The notes under the pieces are model-generated. The model searched no databases. It had not been told where the DNA came from and saw only the letters and a program-made list of their open reading frames with translations. From positions 1-5,840 of the forward strand of contig JAHZHS010000131.1 in assembly GCA_019420135.1 (NCBI GenBank): a DNA stretch of 5,840 nt. The letters run 5' to 3'. The translations under genes were made by a program, and so were the position numbers. Numbering within the stretch: position 1 is the first letter of the stretch; every line of letters starts with the position of its first letter. Positions 1 through 5,840 of this stretch are shown here, piece by piece. The DNA comes from Oscillospiraceae bacterium. Its GTDB lineage: Bacteria > Bacillota > Clostridia > Oscillospirales > Ruminococcaceae.

Positions 1-2
1 AG

Positions 3-50
3 CAAATCCGAACGTACTTCTTTTTGAAGGTGCGTTCGGATTTGTTTTTT
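3..50 (+). terminator. Rho-independent terminator of the gene left of the window
   Basis: The arm at 3-17 (CAAATCCGAACGTAC) pairs with 30-44 (GTGCGTTCGGATTTG) over 15 positions with a single G-T wobble. The stem can extend inward by TTC/GAA (18-20 with 26-28, G29 bulged) around a TTTTT loop. Six T residues follow at once at 45-50, which is the classical intrinsic-terminator layout for rightward transcription. No gene in the window reads rightward into it, so it should end a gene beyond the left edge. The reverse strand also forms the stem, but its downstream tract lies outside the window, so bidirectional action cannot be judged. Confidence 0.85.
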
Positions 51-73
51 ATCCACGGTCTATAAATGTGAAA

Positions 74-122
74 CAGAAAGAGCCTTGCGGTGGGAAAATT
101 TTTCGCCGCAAGGCTCTTTCTG
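74..122 (-). terminator. Hairpin terminator of the AraC-family regulator gene
   Basis: The arm at 74-90 (CAGAAAGAGCCTTGCGG) is perfectly complementary to 106-122. The stem extends inward through wobble and A-T pairs to a short A/T-rich loop near 97-99. It starts about 50 bases past the TAA stop of the leftward regulator gene. Read leftward, the stem is followed by TTTCACATTTATAG, a moderately U-rich tail, whereas the rightward side has no T-run. It therefore best serves the leftward gene. The stem is longer than most intrinsic terminators and could also protect the transcript's 3' end. Confidence 0.7.
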
Positions 123-172
123 CACGTATAAAGAAATGTTTTTCAACGTAGGAAAAGGAAGATCCCGCCTTT

Positions 173-1045
173 TTATGTGAGAGCCTTTTCCCGGTGACGA
201 TATTCGCTGGGGGAGTATCCATAGGCTTTTTTGAACAGTTTGGAGAAGGCCATTCCGTCGTCAAAGCCCATGGAACCGGCAATGACAGCCACTGGCAGGT
301 CGGTGGTGCGCAGCAGCTGGCAGGCTTTTTGCAGTTTCAGGTTTAGCAGATACTGTTTGGGGGTTACACCGTATTTTTCATGAAAGACGCGGGTCAGGTA
401 GTTGGGGTGAACGCCCAGGCTGTGGGCCACCTCTTTGAGTTTCAACTTCTCGGAGTAGTTCACGTCCAGATAAAATTTGGCCTCGTCCGCCACCGAGTTC
501 TTGCCCCAGTACCGCTCGTTGAACCCGGCGTCCTGGAACAGTTCTCCCAGTACCTGTAAAAGGATACCGTTGCCCTTGAAATACCGGGCGGTGGCGGTGC
601 CTTCCAGGGCCAGTACCTGCCCGATGAGGGCACGGTATTTTTCGGTATCCAGCCCGTGCAGGACGTAGGGCTCCGAGGAGGAAGCGATGAGCTGGCAGGT
701 GTACATCTGGGAGTTGATGCCCAGAAAATTGATCCAGGTATAGCACCAGGGATCGGCGGTGTCGGCAGCATAATAGGCGATTTTGCCGGAAGGAATCAGA
801 AAGGCGTCCCCCGCACCCAGCTGGAAGGTGTGTCCGTCGATTTCCAGAACCCCTTTCCCGGACAGGATAAAATGGATCAGCTGGTAAGAACGGTAGATCG
901 GGCCGTAGTGATGCCCCGGCGCGCAGGCTTCATATCCCGCGCTGTACAGCGACAGATCGGAGATCTGTTTCTGCTGCAGGGTGTGGCGGGTCTCTTTGTA
1001 TTCGATCATAGGATCAGTATAACATAAAAAGTTTGTTTTTTCCAT
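173..1045 (-). CDS. AraC-family transcriptional regulator of the sugar operon
   Basis: This is a DNA-binding regulator with an N-terminal sugar-sensing cupin region and a C-terminal double helix-turn-helix. With the start at 1045 the protein has 290 residues, normal for the family. The cupin part spans roughly residues 51-111 (LIHFILSGKGVLEIDG, then GAGDAFLIPSG and WCYTWINF). The first helix-turn-helix lies near 202-223 (LKEVAHSLGVHPNYLTRVF). The second lies near 251-274 (VAVIAGSMGFDDGMAFSKLFKK) and ends in the family signature GYSPSEYR. The gene is divergent from the GH32-PTS-GH36 operon, so local control of that operon is the obvious inference; activation is commonest for this type. The start is uncertain. 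Reading frame is open up to 1207, but that extension would overlap the GH32 gene and does not look like protein. ATGs at 1066, 1045 and 1009 all lack a good ribosome-binding site. I chose 1045 because it fits the promoter at 1093-1121; 1009 (278 residues, MIEYKETRHTL) is a real alternative. Confidence 0.9.
   Translation of the reverse strand: MEKTNFLCYTDPMIEYKETRHTLQQKQISDLSLYSAGYEACAPGHHYGPIYRSYQLIHFILSGKGVLEIDGHTFQLGAGDAFLIPSGKIAYYAADTADPWCYTWINFLGINSQMYTCQLIASSSEPYVLHGLDTEKYRALIGQVLALEGTATARYFKGNGILLQVLGELFQDAGFNERYWGKNSVADEAKFYLDVNYSEKLKLKEVAHSLGVHPNYLTRVFHEKYGVTPKQYLLNLKLQKACQLLRTTDLPVAVIAGSMGFDDGMAFSKLFKKAYGYSPSEYRHREKALT
1016..1021 (-). promoter_or_regulatory. Possible secondary -10 box for the regulator gene
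   Basis: On the leftward strand TATACT (5 of 6 matches to TATAAT) lies six bases before the ATG at 1009. A TGGAAA hexamer 17 bases further upstream matches TTGACA at 4 of 6 positions. If used, transcription would start at or next to that ATG and give a leaderless message. If the protein starts at 1045, this box lies inside the coding sequence and is probably chance. Confidence 0.25.
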
Positions 1046-1082
1046 ATCTTGCTGGGCTATTTCCATGGCGGAAAGGGAGGCG

Positions 1083-1104
1083 CTGTGGTTTAATAAAAGC
1101 ACAG
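1083..1104. promoter_or_regulatory. 22-bp imperfect palindrome, candidate operator
   Basis: The arms CTGTG (1083-1087) and CACAG (1100-1104) are exact inverted copies. The A/T-rich centre is also largely symmetric (TTT...AAA), so 18 of 22 positions agree with the reverse complement. It sits on the putative -10 element of the operon and between divergent genes, where an operator would be expected. It lacks the central CG of a CcpA cre site. The 12-base gap between TGTG and CACA is also wrong for a CRP site, which has eight. The binding protein is unknown; the adjacent AraC regulator or a remote LacI-type sugar repressor are candidates. Confidence 0.45.
1086..1094 (+). promoter_or_regulatory. 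Extended -10 promoter for the GH32-PTS-GH36 operon
   Basis: TGG followed directly by TTTAAT (5 of 6 matches to TATAAT) makes an extended -10 element (TGn plus hexamer). Seventeen bases upstream the hexamer is TGGCGG, a poor -35 box with 2 of 6 matches. A weak -35 with an extended -10 fits a promoter that needs an activator, such as the divergently encoded AraC protein. The predicted start is near 1101, leaving an A-rich leader of about 42 bases that ends in the ribosome-binding site of the GH32 gene. Confidence 0.45.
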
Positions 1105-1121
1105 AAAAAACACACAAACAA
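1093..1121 (-). promoter_or_regulatory. Candidate promoter for the AraC-family regulator gene
   Basis: On the leftward strand a TTGTTT hexamer (1116-1121) is followed after 17 bases by TTTTAT (1093-1098), preceded by TGC (1099-1101) as an extended -10. The predicted transcript start is near 1086, giving a leader of about 41 bases to the ATG at 1045. This -10 overlaps the rightward -10 by two bases, so the two promoters would share one open-complex region. The hexamers are individually weak (3 of 6 and 4 of 6). Confidence 0.35.
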
Positions 1122-1127
1122 GCAAAG

Positions 1128-1135
1128 AAAGGGGG
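1128..1135 (+). promoter_or_regulatory. Ribosome-binding site that sets a TTG start
   Basis: AAAGGGGG, close to the AAGGAGG Shine-Dalgarno consensus, is followed by a seven-base spacer (CTGACCC) and then TTG at 1143. No upstream ATG or GTG in this frame competes, and the next residues lead straight into the conserved GH32 N-terminus. This supports TTG as the real initiation codon. Confidence 0.75.
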
Positions 1136-1142
1136 CTGACCC

Positions 1143-2531
1143 TTGCCTATCTCCAAAAAACAAAGCTGGCATATCGAACCGCCCTGGGGACTTCTCAACG
1201 ATCCCAATGGTTTGATTTGGTATAAAGGAAACTACTGCGCCTTTTTCCAGTGGAACCGCTTTGCCAAGGACCACTCCAACAAGGCCTGGGGCTTTGCCAC
1301 CTCACCGGACCTGGTGCACTGGCAGTTTGGGGGCAGTGCCCTGCTGCCCGACCAGCCCTACGACGCCCAGGGGGTCTACTCGGGCAGCGCCCTGGAACTG
1401 GACGGAAAGCTCTGCCTTTACTACACCGGCAACGTCAAACAGCAGGGACACCGCGTCAGCCGCCAGTGCCTGGCCGTCAGCGAAGATGGCCGACACTTCC
1501 GCAAGCTGGGCCCGGTGCTGACCCCCCCGGCGGGGTACACCGAGCATTTCCGGGACCCCAAAGTGGTGCCTGCCCCTCAGGGAGGCTATGCCATGGTACT
1601 GGGGGCCCAGCGGCAAAACGGTCTGGGAGCGGTGGTGCTGGCCACCTCACAGGATGGCGTCCACTGGGCGTCCGGGGGCGCAATCGGGCTATCGGAAGAA
1701 TACCAGATGATCGAGTGCCCGGACCTGTTCCAACTGGAGGGCTCGCCGGTCCTGCTCTACTGCCCCCAGCACCGGGACAACGCCGCCGATGCCTGCGGGG
1801 ATTCCTTCTCGGTGGGACGGGTACTGGACGATTGGCCCGATGCCGCCCGGCCCATGAATCTGGACACCGGCTGGCAGCGGCTGGACGAAGGCTTTGACTT
1901 CTACGCGCCCCAGACCTTCCCCACGGCGGACGGCCGCCGCGTTCTGTTTGGATGGATGTCCCGGCTGGAGGGAGCGGAGGAAGCCGCCTTTGGAGCCGGA
2001 GAGCCCCGCATCCACTGCCTGACCATGCCCCGGGAAATTTTCCGCCGCGGGCAGCATCTCTGCCAGCGGCCGGTGCGGGAACTGCGGGAACTGCCCGGCA
2101 CTCCTGTGGCGGGCGAAACCATCGGAACCGGACGCCTCTACCGCCCGGCCCGGCGGGCCTTCCGCTTCATGGCGGACAATCTGGCACCGGGCAGCGATCT
2201 GGAACTCACGCTGCACGGCGGGGAATGGTCCTTCCGCTATGATGCTGCCGCCCGCACCGCCACAGTGCAGCGCCGCCGCTGGACCGATACGGGCACTGAC
2301 ACCCGCACCGTACCGCTGCCAGCGCTCACTTCACTGGAACTCTGGTGCGACCAGTCCAGCGCCGAACTGTTCCTCAACGACGGTGCGCTGGTTTTCTCGG
2401 CCCGCATCTGTCCCACTGCACAGCAGCCGTTTCTGCTGGCAGCGGGCCTGACCCAGGAAAGCCCGGCACAGCTTGCCCTGCTGCCGGAAGATTTATACCG
2501 GTTGATCCCCAAGGAGGAGAAAAAACAATGA
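1143..2531 (+). CDS. scrB: GH32 sucrose-6-phosphate hydrolase / beta-fructosidase
   Basis: This glycoside hydrolase family 32 enzyme (462 residues, usual length) is likely a cytoplasmic sucrose-6-phosphate hydrolase giving glucose-6-phosphate and fructose. The five-bladed propeller domain covers about residues 9-300 and carries the catalytic triad: nucleophile Asp20 in LLNDPNG, transition-state stabiliser Asp138 in FRDPK, and acid/base Glu191 in ECPDLF. Other family motifs are FFQWNRF (35-40), LVHW (57-60), VYSGSA (78-83), YTGNVK (94-99), FYAPQTF (253-259) and LTMPRE (293-298). A smaller beta-sandwich domain follows, about 330-455. There is no signal peptide. The start is TTG with a good ribosome-binding site. 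The tryptophan usual before the NDPNG motif is leucine, a variant I recall in other Firmicute GH32 proteins. The stop overlaps the PTS gene start by four bases. Plain sucrose or fructan hydrolysis is possible, but the neighbouring PTS gene favours the phosphorylated substrate. Confidence 0.93.
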   Translation: MPISKKQSWHIEPPWGLLNDPNGLIWYKGNYCAFFQWNRFAKDHSNKAWGFATSPDLVHWQFGGSALLPDQPYDAQGVYSGSALELDGKLCLYYTGNVKQQGHRVSRQCLAVSEDGRHFRKLGPVLTPPAGYTEHFRDPKVVPAPQGGYAMVLGAQRQNGLGAVVLATSQDGVHWASGGAIGLSEEYQMIECPDLFQLEGSPVLLYCPQHRDNAADACGDSFSVGRVLDDWPDAARPMNLDTGWQRLDEGFDFYAPQTFPTADGRRVLFGWMSRLEGAEEAAFGAGEPRIHCLTMPREIFRRGQHLCQRPVRELRELPGTPVAGETIGTGRLYRPARRAFRFMADNLAPGSDLELTLHGGEWSFRYDAAARTATVQRRRWTDTGTDTRTVPLPALTSLELWCDQSSAELFLNDGALVFSARICPTAQQPFLLAAGLTQESPAQLALLPEDLYRLIPKEEKKQ

Positions 2532-3922
2532 CAGAGAAAGAGATTGCCCAGGCCCTGATCCCGCTGGTGGGCGGCAGGGAAAACATCCTCTCAGTGATGC
2601 ACTGTGCCACCCGGCTGCGCATCGTCGTCAGCGACAAGGACAAGATCCAGGTCAAGGAAGTGGAGAATCTGGACAAGGTGAAAGGTTCCTTCTTCAACGC
2701 CGGTCAGTACCAGATCATCTTTGGCACCGGGCTGGTCAACCGCGTCTATGAGGCGGTCATGAACGAGCTGGGCCTGCAGCCCGAGGCCGCTGTGGACGAC
2801 AAGCCCGCCAAGCCGGTCACCGGCAACCGTTTCCAGCGGGCCATCCGGATGTTCTCCGACGTGTTTGTACCCATCATCCCGGTGCTGGTGGCCACCGGCC
2901 TCTTTATGGGCTTGCGGGGCTTGCTCACCCAGGAGGCGGTGCTGGGCGTCTTCGGCATGACCCCTGACGACATTCCCCAGCAGCTTTTGATCTTCACCCA
3001 GATCCTCACCGATACCGCCTTTGCCTTCCTGCCGGCCCTGGTCTGCTGGTCTACCTTCAAGAATTTCGGCGGCAGCCCGGTCATCGGCATTGTGCTGGGC
3101 CTGATGCTGGTCAGCAACAGCCTTCCCAGCGCCTACGACGTGGGCTCCGGCGTGGCCCAACCGCTGATCTTCTTCGGCTTCATCCCGGTGGCCGGGTATC
3201 AGGGCTCGGTGCTGCCCGCCTTCGCCACCGGTGTGCTGGCTGCCAAGTTTGAAAAGTTCCTGCGCAAACATGTGCCGGACGCCATCGACCTCATTGTCAC
3301 CCCTTTCCTGACCCTGCTGGTGGGCATCCTCATGGCCATGTTCGTGCTGGGACCCATCCTGCACCTGGTGGAAAACGGCGTCCTCTTCGTGGTGGAAGGT
3401 CTGCTCACCCTGCCCATGGGCATCGGCGGTCTGATCTACGGCAGTTTCGGCCAGCTGCTGGGCATCTTCGGCATCCATCATATCCTCAACTTCCTGGAGA
3501 TCAGCATGCTGGCCAAGGATGGCTGGAATTACCTCAACCCCATCGGTACCTGCGGCAACGTGGCCCAGGCGGGCGCGGTGCTGGCCGTTGCCATCAAGGC
3601 ACACTCCGCCAAGACCAAACAGGTCGCCTATCCTTCCTGCCTGTCGGCTCTGCTGGGCATCACCGAACCGGCCGTCTTCGGCGTCAACCTCCGCTTTGTC
3701 AAACCCTTCGTCATGTCGATGATCGGCGGCGGTGTGGGCGGTTTCCTGGCCTCTCTCTTCGGCCTGCGCGCCACCGGTATGTCCATCACCGGCATCCCCG
3801 GTACCCTGCTCTACCTCAATGAGCAGCTGCCCCTCTACATCCTCGTCAATGTGGTGGCCTTTGCCGTGGCCTTTGGGCTCACCTGGCTGTTCGGCTTCAA
3901 CCACAAAATGGAGCAAGCATGA
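2528..3922 (+). CDS. scrA: PTS enzyme IIBC, sucrose type
   Basis: This membrane permease of the glucose/sucrose PTS family (464 residues) imports its sugar while phosphorylating it. The EIIB domain (about 1-78) has the phosphorylation site Cys26 in MHCATRLR and the AGQYQIIFGTG segment. A hydrophilic linker (about 82-105) leads to EIIC (about 106-460), a polytopic membrane domain. EIIC starts with SDVFVPIIPVL, contains GIHHILNFLE (315-324) and has the substrate-site motif GITEPAVFGVN (377-387). There is no EIIA domain, so the phosphate must come from a separate glucose-type EIIA. The ATG at 2528 follows AAGGAGG (2511-2517) and overlaps the GH32 stop as ATGA; open frame further upstream is only overlap with the GH32 gene. 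Sucrose is inferred from the GH32 neighbour. A trehalose-type or broader disaccharide/trisaccharide specificity cannot be excluded, given the alpha-galactosidase gene downstream. Confidence 0.92.
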   Translation: MTEKEIAQALIPLVGGRENILSVMHCATRLRIVVSDKDKIQVKEVENLDKVKGSFFNAGQYQIIFGTGLVNRVYEAVMNELGLQPEAAVDDKPAKPVTGNRFQRAIRMFSDVFVPIIPVLVATGLFMGLRGLLTQEAVLGVFGMTPDDIPQQLLIFTQILTDTAFAFLPALVCWSTFKNFGGSPVIGIVLGLMLVSNSLPSAYDVGSGVAQPLIFFGFIPVAGYQGSVLPAFATGVLAAKFEKFLRKHVPDAIDLIVTPFLTLLVGILMAMFVLGPILHLVENGVLFVVEGLLTLPMGIGGLIYGSFGQLLGIFGIHHILNFLEISMLAKDGWNYLNPIGTCGNVAQAGAVLAVAIKAHSAKTKQVAYPSCLSALLGITEPAVFGVNLRFVKPFVMSMIGGGVGGFLASLFGLRATGMSITGIPGTLLYLNEQLPLYILVNVVAFAVAFGLTWLFGFNHKMEQA

Positions 3923-5840
3923 GTATCCTCTTTGATGAAACCCAGGGCACCGTCCACCTGACCAACGGCCGCATCAGCTATGTGATGCAGCTGCTGGACG
4001 GCCGGTACCTGCTGCACCGCTACTTCGGCCCGGCCCTGCGCCGCTGGCGGGGCACCGGCGTGCCCCAGCCCGCCAAGCGCAGCTATACCACCGAGTACGG
4101 CGATACCCACCTCTATTTCGATGCCCTGCCCTGGGAATTCCCCGGGGCAGGCCGGGGCGACTACCGTCGCCCCGCTTTTGCGGTGACCGGGCAGACCGGT
4201 GCACCGGTCTCTGAGTTGGTCTTCCGCGGCTGGCGGATTCTGGACGAAAAGCCCGGGTCCGATACGCTGCCGGTGACCTTTGCGGCGGCAGGGGAGAGCG
4301 AGACCCTGGCGGTGGACTGTTTCGACGAGGTCTCGGGGGTCACTCTGACCCTTTATTACACAATCTTTGCCGATGGGAATATCGTCGCCCGGCGGCAGCG
4401 GATGGTCAACACCGGCCCGGCGCCGGTGCGCATCACCAACCTGCAAAGCGTGTCGCTCTCTCTGCCTGCCGCATCCTATGATTTCCTGACCCTTTACGGG
4501 TGTCACGCCCAGGAGGCCCGGCAAAGCCGGGTGCCCCTCCATCAGGGCGTGCAGGCGGTGGGCAGCCGGTGTGGCTCCAGCAGCCCCCGGCATCAGCCCT
4601 TCTGGGCAGTGCTGGACCCGGCCGCCACCGAGACCGCCGGTGCTGTCTGGGGCTGTATGCTGGTGTACAGCGGCAACTTCAACGCCGTGGTGGAGCAGGA
4701 CGCTTTCGGGGCGGTCCGGGCGCAGATGGGGTTGGGGGATGAGAGCTTTGCCTGGACCCTGGAACCCGGGGAAAGTTTTGAGACCCCCGAAGCCCTGCTG
4801 GCCTGCAGCGGGGGAGGGCTCAACGGCATGAGCCAGAACTTCCACACCGCGCTGCGCCGTCACCTGCTGCCGCCCCGCTGGCGGGGTGTGCCTCGCCCCA
4901 TCCTGCTCAATTCCTGGGAAGGCATGTACTACGATGTAAGCCTGGAAAAGATCGGGATCCAGGCGCGCCTGGCCAAAGAGCTGGGCATGGAACTGTTTGT
5001 GCTGGACGACGGCTGGTTCCGCAAGGGCAACGACAGCCGGTCCTCCATGGGAGACTGGACCTGCAACACCGCCAAGCTGCCCGGCGGCATCGAGGCTGCT
5101 GCCGATCTGGTCCATGGCCTGGGGCTGAAATTCGGTCTCTGGTTTGAGCCGGAGGCCGTCAGCCGGGACAGCGACCTCTACCGGGCCCATCCCGACTGGA
5201 TTTTGCAGGTGCCGGGGCTGGAACCCCGGGAAGGACGCCACGAGTACCTTCTGGACCTGGGCCGGGCGGAGGTGCGGCAGTATCTGCTGGAGGTGCTGCG
5301 TCGCTATCTGGGCACCGGCAAGATCGACTATATCAAATGGGACATGAACCGACCCATGACTGATGCAGTCTCGGCGGCTCTGCCGGCTGACCGCCAGGGG
5401 GAAGGGCCCCACCGGTACATCCTGGGCCTGTATGCGATCCTGCGGCAGATCACCGAAAGCTACCCGGAGGTTCTCTTTGAGGGCTGTTCCAGCGGCGGGG
5501 CCCGGCTGGACGCCGGCATGCTGGCCTACTTTGCCCAGAACTGGACCAGCGACAACACCGACGCCCGGGACCGCACCGACATCCAGGCCGGGTTCAGCCT
5601 GCTCTACCCGCCGGAGGTGCTGGGAGCCCACGTAAGCATTACCCCCAACCACCAGACGGGGCGCACCACCCCGCTGGAAACCCGGTTTGCGGTGGCACGG
5701 CTCTTCAACCTGGGGTATGAGCTGGACCTGACCCGCTGCCCGGCGGAGGAACAAACCGCCATCGCCGCCCAGGCGGCGGCAGCCAAAGGGGAAAGAAGCT
5801 GGCTGATGCAGGGCACCTTCTGGCGCCACCCGGTGGCCCG
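3919..5840 (+). CDS. GH36 alpha-galactosidase (3' end outside the window)
   Basis: The reading frame is open from the ATG at 3919 to the window edge: 640 codons of an enzyme family usually near 730 residues. It releases alpha-1,6-linked galactose from melibiose, raffinose and related sugars. An N-terminal beta-sandwich covers about 1-310, and the catalytic (beta/alpha)8 barrel follows. Barrel motifs are NSWEG (Trp333), LDDGWF (Asp363, Asp364), WFEPEAV, IKWDMNR (nucleophile Asp475), CSSGGARLD (Cys523) and WTSDNTDA (acid/base Asp545). The stretch LLYPPEVLGAHVSITPNHQTGR then matches the conserved barrel end. No signal peptide is present, so it should be cytoplasmic. It starts on an ATGA overlap with the PTS stop, with GGAG five bases upstream, as the third operon gene. 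Names used for such enzymes include rafA, agaA and melA; I cannot choose among them. The frame is intact up to the edge, with no sign of damage. Confidence 0.95.
   Translation, partial: MSILFDETQGTVHLTNGRISYVMQLLDGRYLLHRYFGPALRRWRGTGVPQPAKRSYTTEYGDTHLYFDALPWEFPGAGRGDYRRPAFAVTGQTGAPVSELVFRGWRILDEKPGSDTLPVTFAAAGESETLAVDCFDEVSGVTLTLYYTIFADGNIVARRQRMVNTGPAPVRITNLQSVSLSLPAASYDFLTLYGCHAQEARQSRVPLHQGVQAVGSRCGSSSPRHQPFWAVLDPAATETAGAVWGCMLVYSGNFNAVVEQDAFGAVRAQMGLGDESFAWTLEPGESFETPEALLACSGGGLNGMSQNFHTALRRHLLPPRWRGVPRPILLNSWEGMYYDVSLEKIGIQARLAKELGMELFVLDDGWFRKGNDSRSSMGDWTCNTAKLPGGIEAAADLVHGLGLKFGLWFEPEAVSRDSDLYRAHPDWILQVPGLEPREGRHEYLLDLGRAEVRQYLLEVLRRYLGTGKIDYIKWDMNRPMTDAVSAALPADRQGEGPHRYILGLYAILRQITESYPEVLFEGCSSGGARLDAGMLAYFAQNWTSDNTDARDRTDIQAGFSLLYPPEVLGAHVSITPNHQTGRTTPLETRFAVARLFNLGYELDLTRCPAEEQTAIAAQAAAAKGERSWLMQGTFWRHPVA

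Noticed and set aside
123..172. Possible small gene or RNA between the hairpin and the regulator stop
   Set aside because: This is only a 50-base 3' untranslated stretch with no start codon, ribosome-binding site or structure of its own.
49..282. A 77-codon leftward open frame across the terminator hairpin
   Set aside because: It runs through both the terminator hairpin and the regulator's 3' end in another frame, with no ribosome-binding site.
1046..1207. N-terminal extension of the AraC-family regulator up to 1207
   Set aside because: It would overlap the start of the GH32 gene and cover the control region, and its residues resemble no regulator N-terminus.
1251..1266. Possible CcpA cre-like site (TGGAACCGCTTTGCCA) early in the GH32 gene
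   Set aside because: It has at least two mismatches to the core consensus and poor symmetry, and it encodes the conserved WNRF segment, so coding constraint explains it.
2345..2527. N-terminal extension of the PTS protein
   Set aside because: It lies wholly within the GH32 gene in another frame. The ATG at 2528 has a good ribosome-binding site and matches the normal EIIB start.
2591..3916. A 441-codon leftward open frame antisense to the PTS gene
   Set aside because: The product is a His/Gln/Glu/Asp/Gly-rich mirror of a hydrophobic membrane protein, typical of antisense to membrane genes, and it shows no domain.
3835..5829. A 664-codon leftward open frame antisense to the GH36 gene
   Set aside because: It is a shadow of GC-rich codons. 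The rightward frame carries all GH36 motifs and the catalytic residues, while the antisense product is low-complexity, rich in Gly, Ala, Gln and His, and has no recognisable domain.

Overview
The window carries an unusually clear sugar-utilisation locus from a bacterium that uses the phosphotransferase system (PTS). The GC-rich coding DNA, the tightly overlapping genes, the A-rich leader with a Shine-Dalgarno site and the protein types point to a high-GC Firmicute, for example a gut Oscillospiraceae/Ruminococcaceae member of the Faecalibacterium-Gemmiger-Subdoligranulum kind. That assignment is inference from sequence character, not a database match.

Layout. Positions 1-172 are intergenic and hold two strong hairpins. 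The first (3-50) reads rightward as a terminator for a gene lying off the left edge. The second (74-122) lies just past the end of the leftward regulator gene. An AraC-family regulator runs leftward from about 1045 to 173. A divergent control region (about 1010-1142) separates it from a rightward operon of three genes. These are a GH32 sucrose-6-phosphate hydrolase/fructosidase (1143-2531, TTG start), a sucrose-type PTS enzyme IIBC (2528-3922) and a GH36 alpha-galactosidase (from 3919, cut by the right edge after 640 residues). Both gene junctions in the operon are 4-base ATGA overlaps, so the three genes are very probably co-transcribed and translationally coupled.

How the genes work together. 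Enzyme IIBC would import and phosphorylate a sucrose-type sugar. The GH32 enzyme would hydrolyse the sugar phosphate to a hexose phosphate plus fructose. The GH36 enzyme would remove alpha-1,6-galactose from raffinose- or melibiose-type sugars. Neither hydrolase shows a signal peptide, so both should act in the cytoplasm. The AraC protein is the likely local regulator, responding to the sugar or its phosphate. No EIIA domain is encoded here, so the phosphoryl donor must come from elsewhere.

The most interesting points are the control region, where a 22-bp imperfect palindrome carries extended -10-like elements on both strands, and the biochemical puzzle of how an alpha-galactoside reaches a cytoplasmic GH36 enzyme when the only transporter in view is a sucrose-type PTS. 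I see no mobile element, CRISPR array, RNA gene or clearly novel system. The locus is a good example of a known type.
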